This document shows positions 10,063-18,618 of a stretch of 64,000 nucleotides of DNA, piece by piece. Source of the DNA: Bacteroidaceae bacterium (GTDB taxonomy: Bacteria > Bacteroidota > Bacteroidia > Bacteroidales > Bacteroidaceae); assembly GCA_017642425.1 (NCBI GenBank), contig JAGCPB010000078.1:16841-80840 (forward strand), given 5' to 3'. The notes below the pieces were generated by a model. It had not been told where the DNA came from. It worked only from the letters and a program-made list of their open reading frames with translations, and ran no database searches. Both the position numbers and the translations under genes were made by a program. The first letter of the stretch is position 1. The number at the start of each line of letters is the position of its first letter.

Positions 10063-11298
10063 TTACCAGTTGTAGTAAATACGTGAAACGTCATGCTCGG
10101 TCCAGTCCTGGACGGCAATCTGCTTGACGCTTATTCCACCGCTGGAGGTGTCAATCATCAGCGTTATGATGTACTTCTTGCCCGGTTGGGTCTTATACCC
10201 AAAGTTGTCCTCTCCAATGGTGGTTGGCGTCTTGGGCGCATTAGCCAAGTCAACTAATGGATTGATGTCTGTCATTTCATCACCAACCTTGTAGTTGTAC
10301 GTGGCGGATATGTTTATGCCCTTCCACTTGCGCGGAATCATAAGCCAGCGGCCTATACGGACCGAACCTTCAGAACTCTCTACCGTATCGTTTGCAGCAG
10401 AGCTGAAAATGGTGAACCGTCCTGTGAGTTCATCCTTGAATGGAATCAGGATGCCGGCATCGTTCCTCATAAGCAGGAAATTGGTGGCCGTGTCAACAGA
10501 TGACGTCACCACTGATGCATGCGCATCCTCACTGCTCTGTATGAATTCCGATGATTCATTGTCATCACTGCCATCTGTTCCGGACAATACATCCCCGAGA
10601 CCCGGTTGTGACTCGCTCAGCATTATGGCTTTCATCTTTACGCCCCCGTCTTTCTCCTTGAATGCACCTACATAGTAGGCCCTTATCTCCAGCTGCGCCA
10701 GCAGATGCTCAAAACTCAGGTTTACTATGCCGCCTGCAAAATCATACCGGCGTGTCCCTATCCTGCGGGCGGTCATGTAGTCTTTCTCAGTATTGTTCAC
10801 TTCCTGCCAGTTGGGAACATTCGTTATGTGCACTGTCATGCTCCTGGTGCCGGTGTCGAAAGACGAATATACGTTGTCGTTATAGGGCCAATATGCAATG
10901 AACTGATAGGATCCCGCGGGGTCCCAGTATCTTGAGGGGGTATAAACCCATGGAACCTGTGTTACTGCCACAGTGGGTGCGGGACGGGCGGAAGGCTCAG
11001 GGTAGACACGCATATTGTCAAATAATTTCGTGTTGCTGCCATTCTGAGCCAACTTGTATCCAAAGACTCCGAATCCTGCATTTGCATTAGGGTTGCCGGA
11101 TATGTCATAGCATTCGCTGATCATCTTATAAAGCCTCACGGTATCTACAGGGTCTTCAATGAGGGCCTTGGAACCGGATGCCGTTACATCAATGACAATA
11201 GGTATATCGTCGGGCATCATCTTATGATGCGCGCATGATGTAACCAGACACAATGCCATTAAGGCTAATGCCGATAGGATTATTGGAGTCTTTCTCAT
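10063..11298 (-). CDS. Fimbrillin family lipoprotein
   Basis: This 411-residue protein has a type II signal peptide with lipobox LVTSC (Cys22). It shows the landmarks of Bacteroidales Mfa-like fimbrillins: a short strand after the lipid anchor, a basic residue where the others have T-R-A (here GSKAL, Lys44), then WVYTPSRYWDPAGSYQFIAY. That W.YTP..YWD...Y.F.A block recurs in every true fimbrillin here. It ends AVQDWTEHDVSRIYYNW, the V-x-D-W terminal strand. It lies 3 bases after the stop of the upstream TSP3-type fimbrillin. Family members are lipidated, carried to the outer membrane, and assembled after Arg/Lys-specific proteolysis; that is family knowledge, not seen here. Confidence 0.85.
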   Translation of the reverse strand: MRKTPIILSALALMALCLVTSCAHHKMMPDDIPIVIDVTASGSKALIEDPVDTVRLYKMISECYDISGNPNANAGFGVFGYKLAQNGSNTKLFDNMRVYPEPSARPAPTVAVTQVPWVYTPSRYWDPAGSYQFIAYWPYNDNVYSSFDTGTRSMTVHITNVPNWQEVNNTEKDYMTARRIGTRRYDFAGGIVNLSFEHLLAQLEIRAYYVGAFKEKDGGVKMKAIMLSESQPGLGDVLSGTDGSDDNESSEFIQSSEDAHASVVTSSVDTATNFLLMRNDAGILIPFKDELTGRFTIFSSAANDTVESSEGSVRIGRWLMIPRKWKGINISATYNYKVGDEMTDINPLVDLANAPKTPTTIGEDNFGYKTQPGKKYIITLMIDTSSGGISVKQIAVQDWTEHDVSRIYYNW

Positions 11299-11301
11299 TT
11301 G

Positions 11302-12813
11302 TTATTTTACGTCGTAATCAGCCATGATAACATCGTCCCAGTCGCAGACTGTGGCGGTGAACTCTATTGCGGCCTCCTCTGTGTCACGTTCCGGATAAAT
11401 CTCGCCTGTTACAGGGTCTTTCTCCAACTGTACCCAGGTATCAGGAGTGCCGTCATCATCAGTGTCAACCTTGACCAGAATCACGTCCTTGCCATCAGGA
11501 TTGTTGGGATTGCCGTCCGACGGGTCGTTATGCGGGTCACCTCCCTGGTTGGTATCATTATCCTCGTCTATGTTGTCTATGTGGCCGTCTCCGTCGCGGT
11601 CTATACCGGCTTCAAGCAGATCATCTCCGTCAACATCTTCCCATACAATGGGATACTCTACCCAATCAGGTTTGCCGTCACCGTCCTGATCCTCCTCAAG
11701 CACCTGTATCACATCCGGATTCTCCGGGTCATACTTCATTGTGCCCGGGGTGGGAGTGTCATCGGTAGTGGTGATTGTATCGCCGGTGTCAGGATCTATG
11801 ATAATGCTTCCGTCGCCATCAGCATCCCATACGCGTGTGCTCTGGGTGGGGTTGAACACCAGTGTGTAGTTGTAACGGCAGTTTATATCCCATGACGATA
11901 TCTTTACTGTACTGTCCTTAGTGGTTCCGTTTATACCAGCCAGACGAATGCCTTTCTTGGTAAAGGTTGAACTGGTTCCATCCGTGTAGCGGATACGGAA
12001 TACAGCGTCTATCATTACGTCTTGTGCCGTTGCCTGAGTGGTAAACAGCTTCTGCGGCATTACCATGTAGTCACTCAGTATGTCCGATGCCGTGCCGTCA
12101 GTGTTAACGGCTATGTTTGTGATATCAGCTATGTTCATAAGGCCGCTCTGTCCGGACCATTCTCCCACAGGAACATTGGCCGATGTCCAGCCTGTCTGAG
12201 TATATGTACCTGTGTTCTTTATTCCGCTCAGGTGAAGGCGCTGCAGTGTGGCTGAACTAACGCCGCTGGCATCAAATTTGTTAGAAATCTTTACCTTGAT
12301 ATTTAAGTTGCTCAGGATGTGGTGGAATATCATGTCAACGGTGTTGAACGGTGATATGGCACGCATCTCGGATATCATAAGGTCTGTCTGCTGGTCAGCG
12401 TCATCCGGGTTGACATAGTTGGCTATGGTAGCTTTGTTGTCATCGCCTATAACATACAGGTCCTTACTGTATGGGAACATACCGTAGAACTTGTATGTGG
12501 ACATGATATTCCACAGTTTGGTGTTGTCATACTCCCAGTCATTCTCAGCCTTGAAATATACAGGCTGGTTGTTGAATATGGTATCCACGATGTCATCTGT
12601 AGTCTGATATCCCCACACACCCATGGTGTCACCTGCCACAAACGGGGTGGCACCGTTTTTTGATGCACGTGTCATGCTTGACACGTAGTTGCTGAATTTG
12701 ATATCAGCATTTGGGCGCTGGCCTATCTCTTCAGGCTCATACAGACTTATGTTGTTTGTGCAGGCAGCCAAAATAAGCAATGCTGCTGCAACTGATACTA
12801 GTTTAAGTTTCAT
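11302..12813 (-). CDS. Fimbrillin lipoprotein with Asp-rich thrombospondin-3-like repeats
   Basis: A 503-residue protein with lipobox LILAAC (Cys18) and processing-type motif SMTRAS (Arg49). The fimbrillin body runs to the YNYTLVFNP strand near residue 330. About 150 residues of Asp/Gly-rich repeats follow, such as DADGDGSI, DQDGDGKPD, DRDGDGHID and DTDDDGTPD. They match the DxDxDGxxD calcium-binding pattern of thrombospondin type 3 repeats. The fold then resumes with the last strand, IEFTATVCDWDD. The repeat block is therefore inserted before the C-terminal strand rather than added to the end. The gene is a close paralogue of the next one upstream, and the two share PI-W-(E/Q)-D-(V/I)-D. Calcium binding is inferred from the motif. 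It could stiffen or lengthen the subunit. Confidence 0.87.
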   Translation of the reverse strand: MKLKLVSVAAALLILAACTNNISLYEPEEIGQRPNADIKFSNYVSSMTRASKNGATPFVAGDTMGVWGYQTTDDIVDTIFNNQPVYFKAENDWEYDNTKLWNIMSTYKFYGMFPYSKDLYVIGDDNKATIANYVNPDDADQQTDLMISEMRAISPFNTVDMIFHHILSNLNIKVKISNKFDASGVSSATLQRLHLSGIKNTGTYTQTGWTSANVPVGEWSGQSGLMNIADITNIAVNTDGTASDILSDYMVMPQKLFTTQATAQDVMIDAVFRIRYTDGTSSTFTKKGIRLAGINGTTKDSTVKISSWDINCRYNYTLVFNPTQSTRVWDADGDGSIIIDPDTGDTITTTDDTPTPGTMKYDPENPDVIQVLEEDQDGDGKPDWVEYPIVWEDVDGDDLLEAGIDRDGDGHIDNIDEDNDTNQGGDPHNDPSDGNPNNPDGKDVILVKVDTDDDGTPDTWVQLEKDPVTGEIYPERDTEEAAIEFTATVCDWDDVIMADYDVK

Positions 12814-12848
12814 TGTTTTCCAGTTAATTTGTGGTTTAACAGGTGGGA

Positions 12849-14693
12849 TTAGTCATTAATTATGTACTCTGCGTTGTAATCATCGTTCCACTCAGATACG
12901 GTAGCTGAGAACTGGATCTCGGTGGTTACCTCAGGTATCTCGGGCTCGCCTGAATCCTTCTCCAGCTCGTACCATACGATGTTGCCGTCGGCATCCTTTT
13001 CATAATCCTGTGATCCGTCGGTGTTATTGATTACGTGAGCGTACAGGATTACATCATACTGGTTGTCATTGCCCAGATAATCCTTGCCATCGTTATCATA
13101 GGTGTCAGCTGCGGTCAGAACGCCGTCACCATCCTTGTCGGCAATACCTTCCAGCTTACCGTCACCGTCTATATCCTTCCAAAGTACTGTGATATCGGCC
13201 TGGCCGTCATGGTCGGTGTCAACCCAGTAGTCTCCGTCGGTGTTGCTGATAAGCCATGAGGTGGGTTTCATATAACCTTCGCCTGCGGCACCGTCATAAT
13301 CAACGTATGCGGTATCAGGATAGGTGGGATCTGTGGGATCGTTGGGCAGTCCGGGATCAGAGGGTGTGGTCTTTTCACGCTCCAACTCTGTCTCAACAGC
13401 ACCGTCGTTGTCTTTATCCATCCAGATTACGTCAGGATTGCCGTCATTATCAGAATCATCGGGCTGGCCGTCATTGTCGCGGTCGGGCAGACCCTCTTCC
13501 TTACCGTCATTGTCAATATCCTGCCATATGATGGGATAGTCCTTTACGTCATCCAGATCCTCATCAATCCACCACTCATCAGTTACACCGTCACCATCAT
13601 TGTCTACCTGTATGATGTTTACGTTAGGTCCAATCGGGTTGGTGGGATCCTGGTTTGCATAGTCATCCTGATCGTGGTCGGGGTTGGCTATAGGCAGGTG
13701 CTGTCCGCCTTGCTGGGTGATTGAAGGATTCACTGAAATGGTGTAGTTGTAGCGGTAGTTGGGCTCCCACTTAGCCAGGGTTACAGACTGTGTGGGGTCT
13801 GATGCCTTGCTGCCTACAATCTTGTTCAGTGCTATGGAACGGCTGAAAACAGAGACTGAACCATCTTCATAAACAAGCTGGAATGTGATGCTTATCTGTG
13901 CATTGTCATTAATGTTCTGCGGGAGCAGAAGCAGGTCATCAGTCAGTGTCTGTGCTGTTGTTGAACCTATGGTGTAAACTGCATTGGTAACCTTGGGCAT
14001 GTCATAGACAGATGTTTCATCGGCAGTCCACAGACCGGAGAACACGTTGTTGCTGTTCCAACCGCTCTGTGCAAATGAACCCTTGCTGTACAGGCCTGTA
14101 ACATCAAAGCTGGTAACCTTTACGCTGGCAATACCGGTGGTGTTGAACTCACTGGCAGTCTTTACGTAGAAGTTTACGTTACTGAGTATGTGGTTGAACT
14201 CAAACTGAACCATATTGTAGGGCAGATGTCCTGAAATCTTCTTGGCTATCATCAGGTCAATCTGGTCACGGGCGGTATCCTGTACAGTAAAGTTGCTTAT
14301 GCTGAACAGTTTGGTGCTCTGGTTAAAACTGTTGTCATCACTGTAGGGGTATACAGCATAGAAGTCATAGGTTGAGTTCTTTTCCCAGTACTTTACGGGA
14401 GAGTATGCCCAAATCTCACCACCGTTGTTGGTTACCAGCTGCTTGTTGAAAAGCAGAGCCTCCTCAGAGTTGTCAAGTGCCTGGAAGCCATATACTTCCA
14501 TCATGTCTCCATTCTCAAATGAGGCGCCGGTAGCCTTAGATGCACGGGTCAGACCGGTTACGTAGTTGCTGAACTGGATCTCAGAACTGCTGTCCTTCTT
14601 ACTCTCAATACCATTCAGCGTTGTGCTCTCCTGACAAGCCTGGAACATCATCATCATGGCTGCTCCAGCCAAAAGAATTACTTTCTTTTTCAT
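12849..14693 (-). CDS. Fimbrillin lipoprotein with long Asp-rich thrombospondin-3-like block
   Basis: At 614 residues this is the longest fimbrillin of the array. It has a Met-rich signal peptide, lipobox MFQAC (Cys20) and GLTRAS (Arg50). The body has W.YSPVKYWEKNSTYDFYAV and closes on YNYTISVNP at about residue 330. A block of more than 200 residues of Asp/Gly-rich repeats follows: DNDGDGVTD, DIDNDGKEE, DRDNDGQPD, DTDHDGQAD, DIDGDGKLE and DKDGDGVLT. The ending is IQFSATVSEWNDDYNAEYI, the usual terminal strand. The block has two sub-arrays separated by a Thr/Pro-rich linker (TPSDPGLPNDPTDPT), so the repeats may have been internally duplicated. Repeat-array length is the main difference from its downstream paralogue. 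Ca2+ binding is inferred from the DxDxDG pattern. Confidence 0.87.
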   Translation of the reverse strand: MKKKVILLAGAAMMMMFQACQESTTLNGIESKKDSSSEIQFSNYVTGLTRASKATGASFENGDMMEVYGFQALDNSEEALLFNKQLVTNNGGEIWAYSPVKYWEKNSTYDFYAVYPYSDDNSFNQSTKLFSISNFTVQDTARDQIDLMIAKKISGHLPYNMVQFEFNHILSNVNFYVKTASEFNTTGIASVKVTSFDVTGLYSKGSFAQSGWNSNNVFSGLWTADETSVYDMPKVTNAVYTIGSTTAQTLTDDLLLLPQNINDNAQISITFQLVYEDGSVSVFSRSIALNKIVGSKASDPTQSVTLAKWEPNYRYNYTISVNPSITQQGGQHLPIANPDHDQDDYANQDPTNPIGPNVNIIQVDNDGDGVTDEWWIDEDLDDVKDYPIIWQDIDNDGKEEGLPDRDNDGQPDDSDNDGNPDVIWMDKDNDGAVETELEREKTTPSDPGLPNDPTDPTYPDTAYVDYDGAAGEGYMKPTSWLISNTDGDYWVDTDHDGQADITVLWKDIDGDGKLEGIADKDGDGVLTAADTYDNDGKDYLGNDNQYDVILYAHVINNTDGSQDYEKDADGNIVWYELEKDSGEPEIPEVTTEIQFSATVSEWNDDYNAEYIIND

Positions 14694-14737
14694 TTTCTTT
14701 TTTGTTTATATTATTTTACTTTCAATTTTCAATCTCT

Positions 14738-15826
14738 TTAGTTAATCCAACTGTGTCGTGCAGGCTCATTGTCCCACAGGGTAGATCCGGCATCGAACGT
14801 GATGATTTCAGGTCCTATGGTTATATGTAGCGTGTAGTTGTTGGCACTCTCAAACTTGGTGAATGCATCATCAAGGTCAAACAGGTAGGTGAAGTGCTCC
14901 ACACGTCCTCCCTCTGAGTGTATGGAATAGCTGATATAAACCTGCTGACTGGCTGTCACGTTTTGCGGCAACAGCAATGACTCTATTACGCAACAGCCGC
15001 TTGAAGGTACTGTAGCATCTTTTGTGCCGTACAGTGTATAGTGCTGATGTAATGAGTCTATTACCCATTCCTGTAAGGTGTCAGTACTTACAGGGGTGCG
15101 GTTAAGTTTCTGGCTGAAATCGGCCTTGCTCAGGAAATCTCCTATAGCCAGGCTGTCTAAGACAACCTGATTGCCCGATTCTGTTATTGCAGTGCTGGCC
15201 TTTACCATAACGTTGAACTTGGCCAGTATGTGCTGCATGTTGAATGTTACACGTGTGTGAATCCTTTCTTTAGGGATAAACTGCCCTGTGCGGTCAATCA
15301 TCCAGTCTGTGTCATGTACACTCTTGAATGTGCCCAGAGGCTGAGGCTGTGCTGTGGTGCTCATGGTATTGTCACCATTCAGGGTTATTCCCTGTATGTT
15401 AATGTGCCCCGTCTCATCATTAATGGTTACGGTTGCATCTGTCACGGATTTTCCGTGTGGAGCGTAAGCGTAGAATTTGTAAGAACTGCCTGTCTCCCAG
15501 TATTTTGCGGGAGAGTATGTCCATTGGTCAAGCTCAGGATTGTATGTCACTTCCTGATTCAGGAAGAGACATACAACCAGCTCGTCTTTTGTGGTCTGCC
15601 AACCCCACACACCCATACTTGATGTGTGTTCACTAAGCAGACTAAGCTGGCCGGCTTTTGTACGTACAGGAGCGTCTATGACGCCATTACCAAAGCTTAT
15701 GGCCAAGGTGTCGCCGCCTCTGCTCTCCTCAAGGAGCTCAGTGACCACGCCATCATACTGGCATCCGGCCAGCAGCAATGCGCCTGCCAGCAACCAAACC
15801 AGTCTATGTCCAGCCTTCATAAGCAT
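14738..15826 (-). CDS. Fimbrillin family lipoprotein
   Basis: A 362-residue protein. ATG at 15824-15826 is chosen because AGGAAAAAAG lies just upstream; an in-frame ATG 33 bases earlier would give an unusually long basic N-terminus. Lipobox LLLAGC (Cys22). The basic site is PVRTKAG (Arg55). The body has WTYSPAKYWETGSSYKFYAY, a conserved HILAKFNVMV strand, a VIESLLLPQN segment, and the end strand ITFDAGSTLWDNEPARHSW. The roughly 230-base gap before it holds a palindrome (15996-16028) and a possible -7 box, so it may have its own promoter or be expressed differently from the genes upstream. Confidence 0.83.
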   Translation of the reverse strand: MLMKAGHRLVWLLAGALLLAGCQYDGVVTELLEESRGGDTLAISFGNGVIDAPVRTKAGQLSLLSEHTSSMGVWGWQTTKDELVVCLFLNQEVTYNPELDQWTYSPAKYWETGSSYKFYAYAPHGKSVTDATVTINDETGHINIQGITLNGDNTMSTTAQPQPLGTFKSVHDTDWMIDRTGQFIPKERIHTRVTFNMQHILAKFNVMVKASTAITESGNQVVLDSLAIGDFLSKADFSQKLNRTPVSTDTLQEWVIDSLHQHYTLYGTKDATVPSSGCCVIESLLLPQNVTASQQVYISYSIHSEGGRVEHFTYLFDLDDAFTKFESANNYTLHITIGPEIITFDAGSTLWDNEPARHSWIN

Positions 15827-15940
15827 CTTTTTTCCTGTACTTTTTTTAAAGGCAATCACAATATATACCTATATTATAATATACCTTATTACTACATTAC
15901 TTTACAATCCAGCCAGCTTGCCTGCACAAACAATTAAAGG

Positions 15941-15948
15941 CAAACCTA
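15941..15948 (-). promoter_or_regulatory. Possible -7 promoter box inside the fimbrillin array
   Basis: Read on the minus strand this is TAGGTTTG, a full match to the Bacteroidetes -7 consensus TAnnTTTG. It lies about 115 bases before the fimbrillin start at 15826, in one of the array's longest gaps. No convincing TTG was found at the -33 spacing, so the call is tentative. Confidence 0.3.
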
Positions 15949-15995
15949 ACTTTTTATAAATACCATTGGTCATCTAAGCGCTCACGCTCTCTTTT

Positions 15996-16028
15996 GTGAC
16001 CGGAGGGGCGGTCAAGCCCCGCCGGCCT
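15996..16028. repeat. Intergenic palindrome, copy 1 (3' of a fimbrillin stop)
   Basis: A 33-base element begins GTGACCGG and ends GCCGGCCT. It folds into a stem of about 12 bp with a 6-base loop (minus-strand loop TTGACC). It lies 32 bases after the stop of the fimbrillin ending at 16060. Copy 2 (18571-18603) has the same length, outer stem and relative position. No U-run follows, so it looks like a 3'-stabilising or processing hairpin rather than an intrinsic terminator. Confidence 0.65.
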
Positions 16029-16059
16029 ATCTAAAGAAAAGAGTTAGCTTGATGATTGG

Positions 16060-17274
16060 TTATTCAACCTCCTCTTCTATGCCAGTAGCAGATGTAAAGC
16101 CTGCAACTGAGTGAACGTCAAAGAGAATAGCCTGAGGATCAATCTTGACATCCAGAACATATGAATAGTTCTGAATGAAGCTTGTCAGAGCAGTGACTGT
16201 GGTAACCTCCGAAACATGATTCTCAACAATTCCGTCTTCATAGAAGATGGTGTATCTTGCTTGTACTTTAACAGTGGCATCACCAGGAGTGGCACCAGTT
16301 GGGGTAGGAGTAACAAAGTAAGATGCTATAATTTGAGGATTATCATTCAGAAGCAATGAATCTACACCGCAGGCGGCAAGAGTAGCGTCATCTGCATAAT
16401 AACAGGTGTCAGTTATGGCATCAGTTATAGCATCGCTCCATGTATCTCCATTTGTGCGGTCCGGTGTAACGGCTCCGGCTGTTTTCTGAGCGTAATCCTG
16501 TGCCATTCCATCCAAGATAATATGTAACTCTGTCAACTTGATGTTAGGCTCTGTTGCCAGTTTGAAATCATCGGATGTAAGTACCCTGACAGTCAGCTTT
16601 GAAAGGATGTGGTTAAATATGAACTCTACATCCTTATCATTTGTTTGGTGCCTGGGAGTATTGTTGCTGGGAGTATTGTTGCTCTGATTTGCAGCACCAG
16701 TGCCGCATTCAACAATGTCGGCTATCAGATAATCTATAGCGGTGCTCTCTGTGCCTTGGCCGGTTGTATATGCCGAATCAATCAGATTGATACCGTATTT
16801 GTTATGCAGGATCTGCACTGCCGGAATATCTTGTACAGTAAATTTACGGTTGGCAGCGACGTCGTTATCTTCTTCCAGTGTAAAATAACCGTGAGGAGCT
16901 GCTGCGTAGAATTTGTATGAAGAAGCCCTGTCCCAATATTTCTTTGGGGTATAAATCCAGTTTGTTGATGCGGTGGTCACATCATCGGCATCATATTCTA
17001 CCAGTTGGTTGTCAAATACCGGCTGGGTTACATCATAAGCATCGGTTCTCCAACCCCAGACTTCAAAGGTGTTTTCGTCTTTGTTGAATGTGCTGTTAGC
17101 TGCAGTTTCATAATCAATAATCATTTCACCTGCGTTGGCACGTGTAGATTTCTCCATGAATGAGGCTGCAAACCCTATGGGTACCTCTTCCAGATCGATG
17201 TCATTCTTGACATCGTTGCTTGAGCAACTGATTACCAATGCGGTTGCTGCAATTATGAATAATGATTTTTTCAT
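16060..17274 (-). CDS. Fimbrillin family lipoprotein
   Basis: A 404-residue protein with MKKSL start, lipobox LVISC (Cys17) and processing-type site EKSTRAN (Arg45). The body contains the array signature WIYTPKKYWDRASSYKFYAA, then an FIFNHILSKLTVRV strand typical of Mfa-like fimbrillins, and ends in AILFDVHSVAGFTS. The tail is unusual: it lacks the D/E-W pair and is instead acidic (GIEEEVE). It is also distinctive for an Asn/Thr-rich loop around residues 180-210 (NQSNNTPSNNTPRH). The gene lies 34 bases after the previous fimbrillin's stop, so it is probably in the same transcript, with a hairpin at its own 3' end. Confidence 0.85.
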   Translation of the reverse strand: MKKSLFIIAATALVISCSSNDVKNDIDLEEVPIGFAASFMEKSTRANAGEMIIDYETAANSTFNKDENTFEVWGWRTDAYDVTQPVFDNQLVEYDADDVTTASTNWIYTPKKYWDRASSYKFYAAAPHGYFTLEEDNDVAANRKFTVQDIPAVQILHNKYGINLIDSAYTTGQGTESTAIDYLIADIVECGTGAANQSNNTPSNNTPRHQTNDKDVEFIFNHILSKLTVRVLTSDDFKLATEPNIKLTELHIILDGMAQDYAQKTAGAVTPDRTNGDTWSDAITDAITDTCYYADDATLAACGVDSLLLNDNPQIIASYFVTPTPTGATPGDATVKVQARYTIFYEDGIVENHVSEVTTVTALTSFIQNYSYVLDVKIDPQAILFDVHSVAGFTSATGIEEEVE

Positions 17275-17308
17275 ACTTGTACTGTTTTTAAGAATTTAAT
17301 AATATAGG

Positions 17309-18523
17309 TTAGTCAATTGTAAGGTCTTCATTTAACTTTTCAGCCCAAGGTGCAACCTTTGCATCAAATTTGATGGTTGTGGGTGAGATTGTAATGTTAA
17401 GGGTGTTCATCCAGCCTTCATTGAATGCAACCTTATTACCATCTGTCTTTTCACCGAATACATAAGCTAAATTGTAGTATGCGGTGTAATGCTCCTTGTT
17501 GGTGAGCTTGGAGCCATCCTTTGTGTTGTAGCTGTAGATGCTGTAATCTATCTTTATATAAGGTGCATCTTCATCTGCGCCAGTCGGGAATGTTCCATCC
17601 AGGTTGATAGTGTCCTTGACTATCTCCTGAGGAATCATAAGAGCCTCAATTGCATAAATAGGATTAAGGGTTGCAGTGTAATCAAGGATGTACTTGTAGC
17701 TTGCCTTGTCTGTTGCAGTCCAACGTTGGGTGGTGCCGGCCTGAAGGGCTGCTGCGCCAACATTGTTCTGGATCTCACTGAATGTACCGGCATGTGCAAA
17801 ATTGGATATCACAATTGAATCAACACACAATGAATCTAAAGTAGGATCTTCGGGATTCAAATCTGCTATAGTCTTGAGCGTGATGTTAAGACGTGAGAGA
17901 ATGTGTATGAAGTTCAGTGTTACCTTTCCGGTTTCAGGCACTTGGGCGGCCTTAAGTTCTGCACCGGAGAGTCTGCATGTGTCAGCAATCATCAGGTCAA
18001 TATCAGGAGTCTTTGTATCAGTCTTGGCTGTATTCAAATCCTTCCAGCTGATAAGCGGCTTCTGGCTGTTCATGGGTGATACATTGTCACCAACCTTGTT
18101 GTAGCTTGAAGTGATGGTAAAGTAACCGTTCTTCTGTGTGGCTACATTTGTAACTCCGTTAAAGGTAAAGGGAGCGCTCTCGGGAGCAAATGCATAGAAC
18201 TCATAGGTTGTTGCGGCCTTGTCCCAATAGCGGTTTCTAACATAAGACCACTTGCTGCTGGAATAACCTACGCTATCTCCTGCAAAAACTGCTTCATCAG
18301 CGGTGTTCTTGTATCCATACACCTTGAATGTAAGGTGATGGTCACTGAGATTCAGTTTGTAGGTGGAATCTGAATTCTCGGCACGGGTTGCTTTCTGGGC
18401 ATAGGTGCTGAAACTGATCTGAGGTCCTTCGGACTCGATGATGACCTCCTTGATGGTGTCATTACTTGAGCAGGCTGCCAGCATTGCTGTTGCTGCTGCA
18501 ATCATCAAATAACTCTTTTTCAT
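17309..18523 (-). CDS. Fimbrillin family lipoprotein
   Basis: A 404-residue protein with lipobox MLAAC (Cys18) and processing-type site QKATRAEN (Arg47). The body holds WSYVRNRYWDKAATTYEFYAF, a LNFIHILSRLNITL strand, a YAIEALMIPQEI segment, and the C-terminal strand IKFDAKVAPWAEK. It is closest to the next two upstream genes in layout (short N-terminal linker, SFSTYAQK-like strand before the Arg site). The three may be recent duplicates that diverged in the surface loops. A 95-base gap with a palindrome separates it from the upstream gene. Confidence 0.86.
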   Translation of the reverse strand: MKKSYLMIAAATAMLAACSSNDTIKEVIIESEGPQISFSTYAQKATRAENSDSTYKLNLSDHHLTFKVYGYKNTADEAVFAGDSVGYSSSKWSYVRNRYWDKAATTYEFYAFAPESAPFTFNGVTNVATQKNGYFTITSSYNKVGDNVSPMNSQKPLISWKDLNTAKTDTKTPDIDLMIADTCRLSGAELKAAQVPETGKVTLNFIHILSRLNITLKTIADLNPEDPTLDSLCVDSIVISNFAHAGTFSEIQNNVGAAALQAGTTQRWTATDKASYKYILDYTATLNPIYAIEALMIPQEIVKDTINLDGTFPTGADEDAPYIKIDYSIYSYNTKDGSKLTNKEHYTAYYNLAYVFGEKTDGNKVAFNEGWMNTLNITISPTTIKFDAKVAPWAEKLNEDLTID

Positions 18524-18570
18524 AATCTCTTTTCTTTAAAATTGTTAGTTAATAATTTGGTTTTTTTCTG

Positions 18571-18603
18571 GTGACCGGTAGGGGTTTCAATCCCTGCCGG
18601 CCT
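18571..18603. repeat. Intergenic palindrome, copy 2 (3' of a fimbrillin stop)
   Basis: The 33 bases begin GTGACCGG and end GCCGGCCT. The inner stem differs from copy 1 at 15996-16028, but base pairing is largely kept. It lies 15 bases after the stop of the fimbrillin ending at 18619. On the minus strand it is followed by an A-rich, not U-rich, run. Pairing kept despite sequence change suggests the structure matters. Confidence 0.65.
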
Positions 18604-18618
18604 GTTTGTTATATGAGA

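Noticed and set aside
18571-18603. CRISPR-like ATTGAAAC end in the palindrome
   Set aside because: Only one copy here and one diverged copy at 15996; no evenly spaced repeats or cas genes.
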